Below are positions 53,578 to 63,624 of a stretch of DNA of 64,000 bases, piece by piece. The stretch covers positions 1-64,000 of the forward strand of contig NZ_VFRA01000001.1 of the NCBI RefSeq assembly GCF_006788895.1, read 5' to 3'. Every line of letters starts with the position of its first letter. Within the stretch, counting starts at the first letter, position 1. The stretch comes from Rhodoglobus vestalii (GTDB lineage Bacteria; Actinomycetota; Actinomycetes; Actinomycetales; Microbacteriaceae). The notes under the pieces are model-generated. The model searched no databases. It worked only from the letters and a program-made list of their open reading frames with translations, and was not told the origin of the DNA. Position numbers and translations under genes: made by a program.

Positions 53578-54527
53578 GAGAAAGCAGCAACACCATGCAC
53601 TCGACTTTGCCCACGGTCGGATTCATTGGGCTCGGAAACATGGGATCGGGTATGACCCGAAACCTGCAAGCCGCCGGCTACCCGCTAGTCGTCAACGACA
53701 TCCGTCAAGAAGCCGCAACTGAGCTGCTTGCCCACGGTGCGATTTGGGCGAACACGCCCGCAGAGGTGGCGGCATCAAGCGACCTCGTGATCACGATGCT
53801 TCCCACGCCACGCCATGTGGATGTGGTCGTCAATGGCCCAGACGGTCTATTAGTGGGGATGGCCGATGGCGGTACTTGGATTGATATGTCGACCTCGGTG
53901 CCAGAAGTCGCAGAGGGTGTTCGCGCTCGACACGCAGCCCGCAATCTTCATATTTTGGATGCTCCAGTGAGTGGAATGTCCGTGGGGGCTTTCAGCGGGA
54001 TGCTCCAAATATTCATTGGGGGAGAGGCCGAGGATGTAGTTCGGCTTCGTCCTGTGTTTGAGGCGATGGGGGACCCAGAGCGGATTCTGCATGTCGGTCC
54101 CGCTGGGACTGGATACGCTGTAAAATTGATGATCAATCAATTATGGTTCTCTCACCTCGTCGCGACAGCGGAAGTGCTTGCTGTGGGTGTGAGAGCTGGT
54201 GTGAATCTCGAAGTGCTTCGCGCATCGATCGTCGCGAGTCCTGCGAACAGCAACTTCGTGCAAAACGATGTACTCGCGATCCTCGACTATGGGGACTACG
54301 ACGAGGGATTCGCGATTGCCTTGGCGTGCAAAGACCTCGGCCTGTCGATGGATTTGGCTCGTTCTGTCGGAGTACCGACGGAGCTTTCAGCCGTCGTCGA
54401 ACAGGTATTCCGTCGTGCGAAAGCCCAATACGGTGACCTCGCAGGGGAAATGTCCCCCGTGAAGCTCTATGAGGACCTCATCGGCACACCTCTTCGCCGT
54501 GAGCCACAGCTGGAGGTGGTGGTGTGA
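53574..54527 (+). CDS. NAD(P)-dependent beta-hydroxyacid dehydrogenase (3-hydroxyisobutyrate dehydrogenase family)
   Basis: A 317-residue oxidoreductase with N-terminal Rossmann motif GFIGLGNMGSGMTRNLQAAG, the substrate loop LDAPVSGMSVGAFSGMLQIF and the catalytic lysine region GPAGTGYAVKLMINQL. It oxidises a 3-hydroxy acid (or reduces the semialdehyde). Overlaps both neighbours by 4 bp. An ATG at 53595 is an alternative start. Confidence 0.92.
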   Translation: MRESSNTMHSTLPTVGFIGLGNMGSGMTRNLQAAGYPLVVNDIRQEAATELLAHGAIWANTPAEVAASSDLVITMLPTPRHVDVVVNGPDGLLVGMADGGTWIDMSTSVPEVAEGVRARHAARNLHILDAPVSGMSVGAFSGMLQIFIGGEAEDVVRLRPVFEAMGDPERILHVGPAGTGYAVKLMINQLWFSHLVATAEVLAVGVRAGVNLEVLRASIVASPANSNFVQNDVLAILDYGDYDEGFAIALACKDLGLSMDLARSVGVPTELSAVVEQVFRRAKAQYGDLAGEMSPVKLYEDLIGTPLRREPQLEVVV

Positions 54528-55717
54528 GCGGCGCGATGCTGGCGCCGCTGCCCACACCAATGGCAGAACTGTCTCTCACGCTCGATCCGAAGCCAATCAG
54601 CCATTTTGGGCGTGGCCGAGTCTCCGAGGTCGGAGCAGTTGCGGCATCGCTGGGATCGAAGTCTGCGCTTATCGTCACTGACCCGTTTTTGGCGACATCG
54701 TATATCGTCGCCGCTGTTCGAGCGTCGCTTGAGGCCGCCGGGATCGTCGTGGCCGTCTACGGCGATGTGACCCCAAATCCCACGACGATCAACCTGAACG
54801 ATGGCAGCGATCTCGCCGTGTCGGTTCACGCGGATGCGATTGTCGCGGTGGGTGGTGGCTCGTCATTAGACGCTGCCAAGGGTATTGCAATCGGAGCAGT
54901 GAATCCGGAACGGGGAATGCACCTCGATTGTTCAACGCTGTTCGCTAACGAAGCACTCCCGATCGTCGCCGTACCGACAACTTCAGGTACGGGCGCCGAG
55001 GTAAACGCGTTCGGTGTTATTACTGATGTCGTTGGCCATCGAAAATTTTATGTTGGGCACGAATCTGCGCTGGCGAAGGCGGCGATTCTGGATCCAGAAC
55101 TCACCGTCGGGCTGCCAGCCTTCGCAACCGCGGCGACCGGGTTCGATGCGCTGACCCACGCACTGGAGTCGTACCTGTCCATTCGAGCGAATCCATATTC
55201 TGACGGGATCGCCCTGCAAACTATTTCGACGGTCGCGACCTATCTTCCCCGTGCCGTGGCTGACGGAACGGATATTGAGGCGCGCAGCGAGTTGTTGTTT
55301 GCTAGTCACGTTGTCGGTGTCGGCTTCTCGCACACGGGGTTGGGGTTGGTGCACGGTGTTGCGCATCCTCTCGGTGGTCAGTTCAATATTCCTCATGGTT
55401 TCGCCCTCGCACTTGTGATGCGCGCAGTGCTTCGCTTCAACCGGCAGCACCGAGAAGACCGGCTTGCACGAGTGGGGTTTGCGCTGGGCGTCGCCGATAC
55501 GAACGCGAGCGAAGCGGTCAACGCAGATGCCGCCGTCGAGCGAATCTGCAGCCTCGCTGTCGAGGTGGGGCTTGGCGGCTCTCTCAGCCAGTTCGGGGTG
55601 ACCGAGAGCGCGCTGGAATCCCTTGCCCGGGACACCCTTGCCGATGCCGTGACGGCAAACAATCCTGTATTTCCCACTTTCGAAGATGTTCTGTCTGTAC
55701 TCAAGGAGTCTCTATGA
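54524..55717 (+). CDS. Iron-containing alcohol dehydrogenase
   Basis: Group III (Fe-type) alcohol dehydrogenase of 397 residues, start GTG. NAD loop IVAVGGGSSLDAAKGIAIG; the metal-binding aspartate and histidines are in ATGFDALTHALESYLS, GLVHGVAHPLGGQFNIPHG. It would interconvert an alcohol and aldehyde of the pathway. Overlaps the previous and next genes by 4 bp. Confidence 0.92.
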   Translation: MSGAMLAPLPTPMAELSLTLDPKPISHFGRGRVSEVGAVAASLGSKSALIVTDPFLATSYIVAAVRASLEAAGIVVAVYGDVTPNPTTINLNDGSDLAVSVHADAIVAVGGGSSLDAAKGIAIGAVNPERGMHLDCSTLFANEALPIVAVPTTSGTGAEVNAFGVITDVVGHRKFYVGHESALAKAAILDPELTVGLPAFATAATGFDALTHALESYLSIRANPYSDGIALQTISTVATYLPRAVADGTDIEARSELLFASHVVGVGFSHTGLGLVHGVAHPLGGQFNIPHGFALALVMRAVLRFNRQHREDRLARVGFALGVADTNASEAVNADAAVERICSLAVEVGLGGSLSQFGVTESALESLARDTLADAVTANNPVFPTFEDVLSVLKESL

Positions 55718-57201
55718 AAATCTCGGTTGAGCGAGAACGCGAGCTGCTCGCAGTCGTACCGACTGACCTGCTCATTAATGGCGAGTGGCGCTCGGCGAGC
55801 GACGGTGGATCCCTCGATGTTAACGATCCGTCGACCGGCGAGGTACTGCTGTCGATTGCGAGCGCGACGCCTGAAGACGGGCAAGACGCTCTTGCGGCCG
55901 CGGATGCCGCGCAGCGGGGGTGGTCAAGAACGGCTCCACGAGAACGCGCCGAGATTCTTCGCCGCGGCTTTGAGGCAGTGACCGCACGCGCGGCGGACTT
56001 TGCCTTGTTGATGACGTTGGAGATGGGAAAGCCGCTTGCGGAGGCACGCGGCGAAGTTGCCTACGGGGCTGAATTCTTGCGGTGGTTCTCCGAGGAGACT
56101 GCGCGAATTTCTGGTCGATACGCTCAGTCACCCGACGGCAGTAGCCGGTTGATCGTCATGAAGCGTCCGGTCGGGCCTTGCTTGTTCATCACCCCATGGA
56201 ACTTTCCGCTTGCGATGGCGACCCGCAAAATCGCTCCGGCAATCGCGGCGGGTTGCACGATGGTGCTAAAGCCTGCAACCCTGACTCCGCTAACGGCGTT
56301 GCTCTTCGCCCAGGTAATGCAAGAAGCTGGTCTTCCGGCTGGGGTTCTCAACGTGATCCCGACGCGCAAAGCTGCTGCAGTCACGGGGCCGCTCATAAAG
56401 GATTCGCGACTCCGTAAGCTTTCCTTCACCGGATCTACTGAAGTTGGGCGTCGACTCATCGCCGATGCTGCTGACCAAGTTCTTCGGGTCTCGATGGAAC
56501 TCGGTGGCAACGCTCCGTTCCTGATATTCGAGGATGCAGACATAGACCGTGCTGTTGAGGGTGCACTCGTCGCGAAGCTGCGCAATGGAGGAGAGGCATG
56601 CACCGCCGCGAACCGTTTTTTGGTTCACGAATCGGTAGCGGAGCAGTTCTCGGAGAAGTTTGCTCAGCGTGTGGGCACGATGACAGTCGCTCGGGGCACG
56701 GAACCGGAGTCGAAGGTCGGACCGCTGGTCGACGAACACACTCGCAGTAAGGTTCATGAGCTCGTCGAGTCTGCGTTGGCTGAGGGCGCGACTGCGGTAG
56801 TGGGCGGGCACGCAATTGATGGGCCTGGCTACTACTATGCACCGACGGTGCTGACGAACGTTCCTGCGAATGCGCGCATCCTGTCTGAGGAAATCTTTGG
56901 ACCGGTTGCGCCGATCACAACTTTCGTCGATGAAGCCGAAGCGATTCGCTTGGCCAATGCGACCGAATATGGCTTGGTTGCCTACGCGTTCACCCGTGAC
57001 CTCAACCGCGGCCTGCGACTCGCCGAAGAATTGGAAGTAGGGATGTTCGGACTCAATACAGGAATGGTCTCTAACCCGGCAGCGCCGTTCGGTGGAGTCA
57101 AACAGTCGGGACTCGGACGAGAAGGTGGCTTTGAGGGAATCGATGAATATCTCGAAACACGCTACGTCGGAATCGCTGATCCCTTCACCGACGTCGTCTA
57201 G
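55714..57201 (+). CDS. NAD(P)-dependent (succinate-)semialdehyde dehydrogenase family protein
   Basis: Second aldehyde dehydrogenase (495 residues), close in style to succinate-semialdehyde dehydrogenases: TPWNFPLAMATRKIAPAIAA, FTGSTEVGRRL, LELGGNAPFLIF-type base (MELGGNAPF) and the cysteine in NGGEACTAANRF. It ends the operon and would deliver an acid to central metabolism. The C-terminus GGVKQSGLGREGG is normal. Exact substrate unknown. Confidence 0.92.
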   Translation: MKISVERERELLAVVPTDLLINGEWRSASDGGSLDVNDPSTGEVLLSIASATPEDGQDALAAADAAQRGWSRTAPRERAEILRRGFEAVTARAADFALLMTLEMGKPLAEARGEVAYGAEFLRWFSEETARISGRYAQSPDGSSRLIVMKRPVGPCLFITPWNFPLAMATRKIAPAIAAGCTMVLKPATLTPLTALLFAQVMQEAGLPAGVLNVIPTRKAAAVTGPLIKDSRLRKLSFTGSTEVGRRLIADAADQVLRVSMELGGNAPFLIFEDADIDRAVEGALVAKLRNGGEACTAANRFLVHESVAEQFSEKFAQRVGTMTVARGTEPESKVGPLVDEHTRSKVHELVESALAEGATAVVGGHAIDGPGYYYAPTVLTNVPANARILSEEIFGPVAPITTFVDEAEAIRLANATEYGLVAYAFTRDLNRGLRLAEELEVGMFGLNTGMVSNPAAPFGGVKQSGLGREGGFEGIDEYLETRYVGIADPFTDVV

Positions 57202-57397
57202 TGAGTGGTTTGCGCGGTCGAATAGTCGGCTCGGCTACCTCGTAGCGATTGTTGACCTAGCGACTTTGCTGACCCCTTTGATTGGGGTGCGACCGATGGC
57301 CCACGTTTCCCGCGTGGCATAGCCACAAGTGCTCTCGATGGACAACGATGTCTAGACGAAGCATTTGACAGAGCCGTCCTAGCAGAGCGAAGCGTTT
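57202..57397. other. Short non-coding or decayed stretch
   Basis: No gene supported; leads into the pseudogene downstream. Confidence 0.4.
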
Positions 57398-58880
57398 GTG
57401 CAACTCTTGCTCGACGAGGGGCTGGCAACGGCTGAGCAGATCGTCGAGGCTCGCGCAGTTAAGGCCCGCTCTGGTATGCACATTGATCAAACTCTGGCCA
57501 GTCGGGGCTACCTAGATGATGCGACTCTCGTCGATGTAATTTCGCGCGCCTGGGACATCAAACGTGCGGTGATGTGCGAGATCGATGGTGAATTCGCGAG
57601 GCAGTGCAGTGGCCAGCTTTATATTGCAGAGAACTGGATGCCGCTGCGGGAGCTTGCCGGTGGTCGAGCTCTCGTAGCCACGGCGCGTGTGCCGGATGAC
57701 GAGCGCAGCCAACGGATTTGAGAGGCCCTTGGCCGCGACGTGGTCTTTGTCGCCGCAACGTCCGCGCAAATTTGGCATGCGATTCTCGATGTCTTCGGTC
57801 GTCGCGCTCATTTTGTGGCCAATCACGAGGATTATCACGATAATCGCGATCACAAGTCTCGTCTTTCTTGCGGGCACTGCATTCAAATTTTCATCTCTTC
57901 GCGCGGTGCGCGCGTTGATCTCGTCGAGCGTGTGTCACAGAGTGAAGTGGAAGCCCTCAGTGATGACTAGTTGCCTCGCTACACCTTTCTTGTTCCGGTG
58001 TTCAAAGAAGCAAATATTGTCGCTCAGCTGGTCAGAAACCTTAGAAGTATCGACTGGCCCACAAACCGCCTCGTCATCTTCGATGCTGAGGACACTCCTG
58101 AATCAGATCAGCTCAATAAGGCATGCATCTCTTTTCAGCGCGGTGGTGAAAAGACGGTGTGTCCAAGCTGCATTGAACTATTTTAACGCCCGCGAAAATG
58201 TGCTGACACGAATGTTCTCGCTCGAGTATGGCTACTGGTTCGACTACATGTTGTCTGGGCTCGACTCGCTCGACCTGCCGATCCCTCTCGGCGGTACGTC
58301 AAACCATTTCCGCACCGAGGCGCTCGAAAGTCTCGGAGGTTGGGACCCCTACAACGTGACAGAAGATGTTGACCTGGGCATCCGTGCAAACGCGTTGGAC
58401 TACCGAGTCGGTGTGGTGAATTCGGCAGCGGAGTCGATGGATCACGGGCTATATGCAGACAACGTTGGTCCACGCGCGCCGACCGCTGGCGTTACTTCGC
58501 GAGATTGGTTTTTGGCAATTTAGTGGTTTTGTTCTTCGTATCGCAGGAACGCCGGCCATATTCTTGGGAGTGCTGCCCCTTTATATTTGGACGGTGCTCT
58601 CGTTGGCGTTGCCAATGGGCTTTGTCGCGCAGTTCTGCCCGGTCTGGCTTTTGTGGCTGTGTTTTCTCAACTTCATTATCGGCAGTTCGATCATGGTCTA
58701 CCTATCTATGATGGGGCCTTTCAAGCTCGGAACATTTGCCCTAGAGCCGTGGGCACTACTCAACCTGCTGTACTGAATTCTTCACTCGATTGCGTCGTAC
58801 AAGGCACTCTGGCAACTCACCACGGAGCCGCACTGCTGGGAGAAGGCGGAGCATGGCCTGACAAGCCAGAGCAACCATGA
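57398..58880 (+). pseudogene. Glycosyltransferase family 2 with GspE-type N-terminal domain, heavily disrupted
   Basis: Pieces of one gene lie in order. The first has a GspE N-terminal-like domain (LATAEQIVEARAVKARSGMH). In-frame stops follow at 57719 and 57968, then YTFLVPVFKEANIVAQLVRN and LVIFDAEDTPESDQLNKA appear, separated by a loss of sequence. A frame change near 58160 gives ALNYFNARENVLTRMFSLEY, GGTSNHFRTEALESLGGWDP and NVTEDVDLGIRANALDYRVG, and another near 58445 gives YMQTTLVHARRPLALLREIG plus C-terminal membrane helices. Stops, frameshifts and internal deletions show a dead gene, formerly a membrane polysaccharide synthase-like enzyme. Confidence 0.88.
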
Positions 58881-59524
58881 GTGAGCCACTGACCAATACC
58901 CGGGTACTTCGCATCGCGACCCGTCCGCCTCGTACCCGACTTGATAAGTGGGCTCGACGCACACCGAGACGGCGGCTACTGCTGGGTCTGTTTGCGTTTC
59001 CCTACGTCCTCTTCGCCGTTGTCGTGGCGTCACTTGGTTCAGCTAAGGCGCCGAATGGGGCACTTGTCGAACGAGCTTCGCAGATCGAGTGGGATCGTGC
59101 ATACGTTCAATGGTTGGGGGAAATTTTCCCGCCGGTCAGCACGCTCAGCGCGCGCATTTTTTTGCAGAAGCTTGTAGCGATCATGGTGCAGCGATGTTTC
59201 CCGCGGTCAACCGTTGTGATCCTGATGGTTGCCCTCGCACTCAACCCCCTTTCCTTTTATAACGCGACACAAAACTTTGCGGCGTTCTTCGGGCTCTTAC
59301 TCTTTGGGTTGGGTCTTTCGCACATCGTGCGTTTCATCACGTGGGGTAACACTGAGTCGGGGTTTCGCGTCGGACTCTATTTCATGGTGGCGGTTCTTAC
59401 CGATGCGACCGCGCTCGTCTGTGTGGCCGCGGCCGCAGTATCCGCACCGTTGCTCAGTCACTACAGACTGGGCCAAACGGGTGTGCGGCGCGCAATCGTG
59501 ATGGCCGCTAAAGTTGTGCTGTGA
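58877..59524 (+). CDS. Truncated membrane protein (decayed glycosyltransferase locus)
   Basis: A 215-residue frame with membrane helices [60 protein letters not shown] and further ones. It overlaps the pseudogene upstream and ends exactly at the thrS start, after the helix [20 protein letters not shown]. The abrupt end against thrS and the decay next door suggest a C-terminal deletion fused the locus to thrS. Probably non-functional. Confidence 0.5.
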   Translation: MSEPLTNTRVLRIATRPPRTRLDKWARRTPRRRLLLGLFAFPYVLFAVVVASLGSAKAPNGALVERASQIEWDRAYVQWLGEIFPPVSTLSARIFLQKLVAIMVQRCFPRSTVVILMVALALNPLSFYNATQNFAAFFGLLLFGLGLSHIVRFITWGNTESGFRVGLYFMVAVLTDATALVCVAAAAVSAPLLSHYRLGQTGVRRAIVMAAKVVL

Positions 59525-61482
59525 GTAAGACTGGATTTGATCTGTACACCGACCGCAACGTCGTCGCACTGCGCGTCAACGGTGAGCTGAAAGACCTCGC
59601 CACCACCGTGACCGACTCGGATGAGGTCGAGGCCGTAACTATTGATTCTCCCGACGGTCTCAACATTCTTCGCCACTCAGCAGCGCATGTTGCGGCTCAA
59701 GCGATCCAGACGATCAATCCTGAGGCGAAGCTTGGTATTGGCCCGCCAGTGACCGATGGTTTCTACTACGACTTCGACGTGGAAGAGCCTTTCACTCCCG
59801 AGGATCTCAAAGCGATCACCAAGGCGATGGATCGCATCATCCGACAGGGTCAGCGATTTCAGCGACGTGTCGTCACCGAGACCGAAGCTCGCGCGGAACT
59901 CGCCGATGAGCCGTACAAGCTAGAGCTCATCGGTATTAAGGGTTCTGTTGGCGAAGGCGGTTCTGACGGCGATAACGAATCAGTTGAAGTCGGCGGCACC
60001 GAGTTGACTATCTACGACAACGTCGATGGCAAAACGGGCGAGGTTTATTGGAAAGATCTGTGTCGCGGACCGCACCTGCCCAACACTCGGATGATCGGTA
60101 ACGGCTGGTCGCTTACACGCACGGCCGCGGCATACTGGCGTGGCTCGGAAAAAAACAAACAGCTGCAGCGCGTCTACGGTACAGCGTGGCCGACGAAAGA
60201 TGAGCTTCGCGAATACCAAGCACGTCAGGAAGAGGCGCTCAAACGCGACCATCGCAAGCTCGGTGCTGAGCTTGACCTGTTCTCCTTCCCCGATGAAATC
60301 GGCTCCGGACTAGCGGTGTTTCACCCCAAGGGCGGCATCATCCGTCACGAGATGGAAGATTACTCCCGCAAGCGCCACTTGCAAGAGGGCTACTCGTTCG
60401 TCAATACGCCCCACATCACCAAAGAGGCACTGTTCGAGACGTCTGGCCATCTCGGCTGGTACAAGGACGGCATGTTCCCTCCGATGCACCTCGATGAGGC
60501 GCGCAACGAGGAAGGCGAGATCACTCGTCAGGGGGCTGACTACTACCTCAAGCCCATGAACTGCCCCATGCATATCCTTATCTACCGTTCTAGCGGGCGC
60601 TCCTATCGCGATCTTCCGATGCGTTTGTTCGAATTCGGTACGGTCTACCGCAACGAGAAGTCTGGCGTAATTCATGGGCTAACTCGCGTGCGCGGGCTCA
60701 CGATGGATGATGCCCACATCTTCACGACCAAGGAGGGGATGAAACAGGAGTTGACGAGCACCCTCAACTTCGTGCTCTCGCTACTCCGCGACTATGGACT
60801 CACCGACTTCTACCTGGAGTTGTCAACGAAGAATCCCGAGAAGTACGTCGGCGACGACGATACCTGGGATGAAGCAACCCAGACGCTCGCCGAAGTAGCG
60901 GCTGAGTCAGGTCTCGAGCTTGTGCCCGACCCGGGCGGAGCCGCGTTCTACGGCCCCAAGATTTCGGTCCAGGCCCGCGATGCCATTGGCCGTACCTGGC
61001 AGATGTCTACCGTGCAGCTCGACTTCAACCTGCCTGAAAGATTCGATCTCGAATACACGGCTGCCGATGGTTCGCGCCAGCGCCCGGTGATGATCCATCG
61101 CGCGTTGTTTGGATCGATTGAGCGTTTCTTTGGAGTTCTTACCGAGCACTATGCCGGCGCGTTCCCCGTGTGGTTGTCGCCGGTTCAGGTCGTTGGTATC
61201 CCCGTGGCTGAGGCGTACGAGGAGTACTTGGGCGGTGTTATCGACCAGTTGAAGGCCTTGGGCGTGCGTGCCGAGCTCGATGCGTCCAGTGAGCGGATGC
61301 AGAAGAAGATTCGCACCCACACGAAGTCGAAGATTCCGTTCCAGTTGATCGCAGGAGAGCAGGATCAGGCTGCTGGCTCAGTGAGTTTCCGTTTTCGTGA
61401 TGGCACTCAAGAGAACGGCATTCCCATTGCGGATGCTGTTGCGCGTATTACTGACGCGATCGCGACGCGAGCTCAGGTTTAG
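59521..61482 (+). CDS. thrS: Threonyl-tRNA synthetase
   Basis: Class II aminoacyl-tRNA synthetase (653 residues) charging tRNA-Thr. A short TGS-like start, the editing-type SAD domain ([14 protein letters not shown], then [14 protein letters not shown]), class II motif 2 [20 protein letters not shown] and motif 3 [17 protein letters not shown] are present. The zinc cysteine is in [11 protein letters not shown]. It starts with GTG overlapping the upstream remnant by 4 bp, so its promoter must lie within decayed sequence. Heads a run of plus-strand housekeeping genes. Confidence 0.96.
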   Translation: MSKTGFDLYTDRNVVALRVNGELKDLATTVTDSDEVEAVTIDSPDGLNILRHSAAHVAAQAIQTINPEAKLGIGPPVTDGFYYDFDVEEPFTPEDLKAITKAMDRIIRQGQRFQRRVVTETEARAELADEPYKLELIGIKGSVGEGGSDGDNESVEVGGTELTIYDNVDGKTGEVYWKDLCRGPHLPNTRMIGNGWSLTRTAAAYWRGSEKNKQLQRVYGTAWPTKDELREYQARQEEALKRDHRKLGAELDLFSFPDEIGSGLAVFHPKGGIIRHEMEDYSRKRHLQEGYSFVNTPHITKEALFETSGHLGWYKDGMFPPMHLDEARNEEGEITRQGADYYLKPMNCPMHILIYRSSGRSYRDLPMRLFEFGTVYRNEKSGVIHGLTRVRGLTMDDAHIFTTKEGMKQELTSTLNFVLSLLRDYGLTDFYLELSTKNPEKYVGDDDTWDEATQTLAEVAAESGLELVPDPGGAAFYGPKISVQARDAIGRTWQMSTVQLDFNLPERFDLEYTAADGSRQRPVMIHRALFGSIERFFGVLTEHYAGAFPVWLSPVQVVGIPVAEAYEEYLGGVIDQLKALGVRAELDASSERMQKKIRTHTKSKIPFQLIAGEQDQAAGSVSFRFRDGTQENGIPIADAVARITDAIATRAQV

Positions 61483-61485
61483 CCC

Positions 61486-62049
61486 GTGCGCGATTACGAC
61501 GGGTCCGAGCTGCCTGTGGGGGAGTCGAGCACGGATTTCGCGGCGGTGCCCGACTCTTTTCAGCGTCTGTGGACCCCTCACCGCATTGCCTATATCCAAG
61601 ACCAGACTCAGCCAGACACCGACGATTGTCCATTCTGCATAGCACCGACCCTTGATGACGAGAAGGCACTCATTGTTGCGCGCGGAAAGACTGCCTATGT
61701 GTTGCTTAATCTCTTTCCCTATAACAGCGGGCATTTGCTCGTCTGCCCGTTTCGCCACGTGCCGCTTTATGACGAAGCGACGGATGCCGAGGTTGCTGAG
61801 ATCGCGGCGCTCACGCAAACAGCGATGCGAGTGCTCCGCGAAACCTCCCGATCCCACGGTTTCAACATTGGGATGAATCAGGGTGTTGTGGCCGGTGCCG
61901 GAATTGCGAATCACTTGCACCAGCATGTGGTTCCGCGGTGGGCGACTGACTCGAATTTCTTTCCGATCGTGGCGGGTACAAAGGCGATTCCCCGACTTCT
62001 TGGCGAGGTGCGAGACGAACTCGCTGTGGCGTGGCCGAGGAACCACTGA
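61486..62049 (+). CDS. HIT domain-containing protein
   Basis: Histidine-triad nucleotide hydrolase (187 residues), GTG start. Features: FCIAPTLDDEKALIVARGKT, LFPYNSGHLLVCPFRHV and the triad NHLHQHVVPRW. In actinobacteria this gene commonly follows thrS. Likely AP4A phosphorylase- or hydrolase-like; substrate not shown. Confidence 0.92.
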   Translation: MRDYDGSELPVGESSTDFAAVPDSFQRLWTPHRIAYIQDQTQPDTDDCPFCIAPTLDDEKALIVARGKTAYVLLNLFPYNSGHLLVCPFRHVPLYDEATDAEVAEIAALTQTAMRVLRETSRSHGFNIGMNQGVVAGAGIANHLHQHVVPRWATDSNFFPIVAGTKAIPRLLGEVRDELAVAWPRNH

Positions 62050-62099
62050 GTATGAATTGGCTGCATTCTTTGTAGCTGTATCGCCGTAGGTTTGTAACT

Positions 62100-63002
62100 A
62101 TGAGCGAGAACACATCATCAAACGACTTTGGTACCAATCGAGTTAAGCGCGGGCTTGCAGAGATGCTCAAGGGCGGCGTCATTATGGATGTCGTGAATGC
62201 TGAGCAAGCCAAGATTGCCGAAGATGCCGGTGCCGTTGCGGTCATGGCGCTCGAGCGTGTTCCTGCCGATATTCGGTCACAGGGGGGAGTCGCCCGCATG
62301 AGTGATCCCGACCTGATCGATGGCATCATTGAGGCCGTGTCGATCCCGGTTATGGCTAAGGCACGCATCGGTCACTTCGTTGAGGCGCAGATTCTGCAGT
62401 CGCTCAAGGTGGACTACATCGATGAGTCTGAGGTGTTGAGCCCCGCAGACTATGTCAACCACATCGACAAGTGGAACTTCGACGTTCCCTTCGTTTGTGG
62501 CGCAACGAACCTGGGTGAAGCGCTTCGGCGCATCACGGAGGGCGCTGCCATGATTCGCTCAAAGGGCGAAGCTGGCACCGGCGATGTTTCGGAGGCGACC
62601 AAGCACATCCGCACCATCAAGGGTCAAATCAACGCACTCCGCTCAAAGACTACCGATGAGCTCTATGTGGCGGCGAAAGAACTTCAGGCGCCCTACGATC
62701 TTGTTCGTGAGATCGCTCAGACTGGCAAACTCCCCGTCGTGCTCTTTACGGCCGGCGGAGTCGCAACTCCCGCTGACGCCGCCCTCATGATGCAACTCGG
62801 TGCCGATGGGGTGTTTGTCGGCTCCGGAGTATTCAAGTCGGGTAACCCGATCCAGCGTGCCGCAGCAATCGTCAAGGCGACGACATTCTTCGACGATCCC
62901 GACGTGATCGCGGAGGCTTCGCGCGGGCTCGGTGAGGCCATGGTCGGCATCAACGTCTCCGATCTTGCAGCTCCCCACCGTCTCTCCGAGCGTGGCTGGT
63001 AG
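62100..63002 (+). CDS. pdxS: Pyridoxal 5'-phosphate synthase lyase subunit PdxS
   Basis: PdxS/Snz1 barrel (300 residues) that makes PLP from ribose 5-phosphate, glyceraldehyde 3-phosphate and ammonia from PdxT. Lysine residues of the active site are in [12 protein letters not shown] and in [28 protein letters not shown] and [11 protein letters not shown] complete the family pattern. Nearly universal length. pdxT overlaps its end. Confidence 0.96.
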   Translation: MSENTSSNDFGTNRVKRGLAEMLKGGVIMDVVNAEQAKIAEDAGAVAVMALERVPADIRSQGGVARMSDPDLIDGIIEAVSIPVMAKARIGHFVEAQILQSLKVDYIDESEVLSPADYVNHIDKWNFDVPFVCGATNLGEALRRITEGAAMIRSKGEAGTGDVSEATKHIRTIKGQINALRSKTTDELYVAAKELQAPYDLVREIAQTGKLPVVLFTAGGVATPADAALMMQLGADGVFVGSGVFKSGNPIQRAAAIVKATTFFDDPDVIAEASRGLGEAMVGINVSDLAAPHRLSERGW

Positions 63003-63606
63003 TAGTTCAGCAGTCGGTCCGCGGCCTATCGGAGTACTGGCTCTCCAGGGTGATTTTCGTGAGCACCTTCAGGTGCTTCAACAACTGGGAGAAACCGCAA
63101 TAGCGGTCAAAACTCCCGGACAGTTGGAGCACATTGCGGGGCTCATCCTCCCCGGTGGCGAATCGAGTGTGATCGACAAGCTATCCCGCCTTTACGGGCT
63201 TGCTGAGCCCATAAAAGCGGCGATTGCCCATGGGCTGCCGGTCTACGGCACCTGCGCCGGACTGATCCTGCTCGCCGACACCGTGCTCGATGCAATTCCG
63301 GGTCAGCAGTCATTCGGCGGTCTCGATATTGTTGTGCGACGCAACGCTTTCGGCTCGCAATCCGAATCGTTTGAAACCGCCCTCAGCGTTCCCGAATTGG
63401 GTACGACACCGGTAGAGGCAGTGTTCATCAGGGCACCCGTCGTGGAGTCCATAGGGCCGCGGGCTCGCGCACTTGCAACGCTTGATGACGGTCGGATCGT
63501 TGCCGTTGAGCATGGCGCGCTTATGGGCACGTCATTTCACCCCGAGATCACAGGCGACACCCGTTTTCATGAGTATTTTGTAGCGCGAGTGCGCGCTAGC
63601 AAATAA
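62992..63606 (+). CDS. pdxT: Pyridoxal 5'-phosphate synthase glutaminase subunit PdxT
   Basis: Class I-type glutaminase (204 residues) supplying ammonia to PdxS. Motifs: [28 protein letters not shown], nucleophile cysteine in [10 protein letters not shown], and the His-Glu pair in [16 protein letters not shown]. The GTG at 62992 lies within the pdxS end (11-bp overlap), so translation is coupled; longer starts in this frame would lie deep inside pdxS. Confidence 0.93.
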   Translation: MAGSSSAVGPRPIGVLALQGDFREHLQVLQQLGETAIAVKTPGQLEHIAGLILPGGESSVIDKLSRLYGLAEPIKAAIAHGLPVYGTCAGLILLADTVLDAIPGQQSFGGLDIVVRRNAFGSQSESFETALSVPELGTTPVEAVFIRAPVVESIGPRARALATLDDGRIVAVEHGALMGTSFHPEITGDTRFHEYFVARVRASK

Positions 63607-63624
63607 GTCCTGCATCATGGATGG

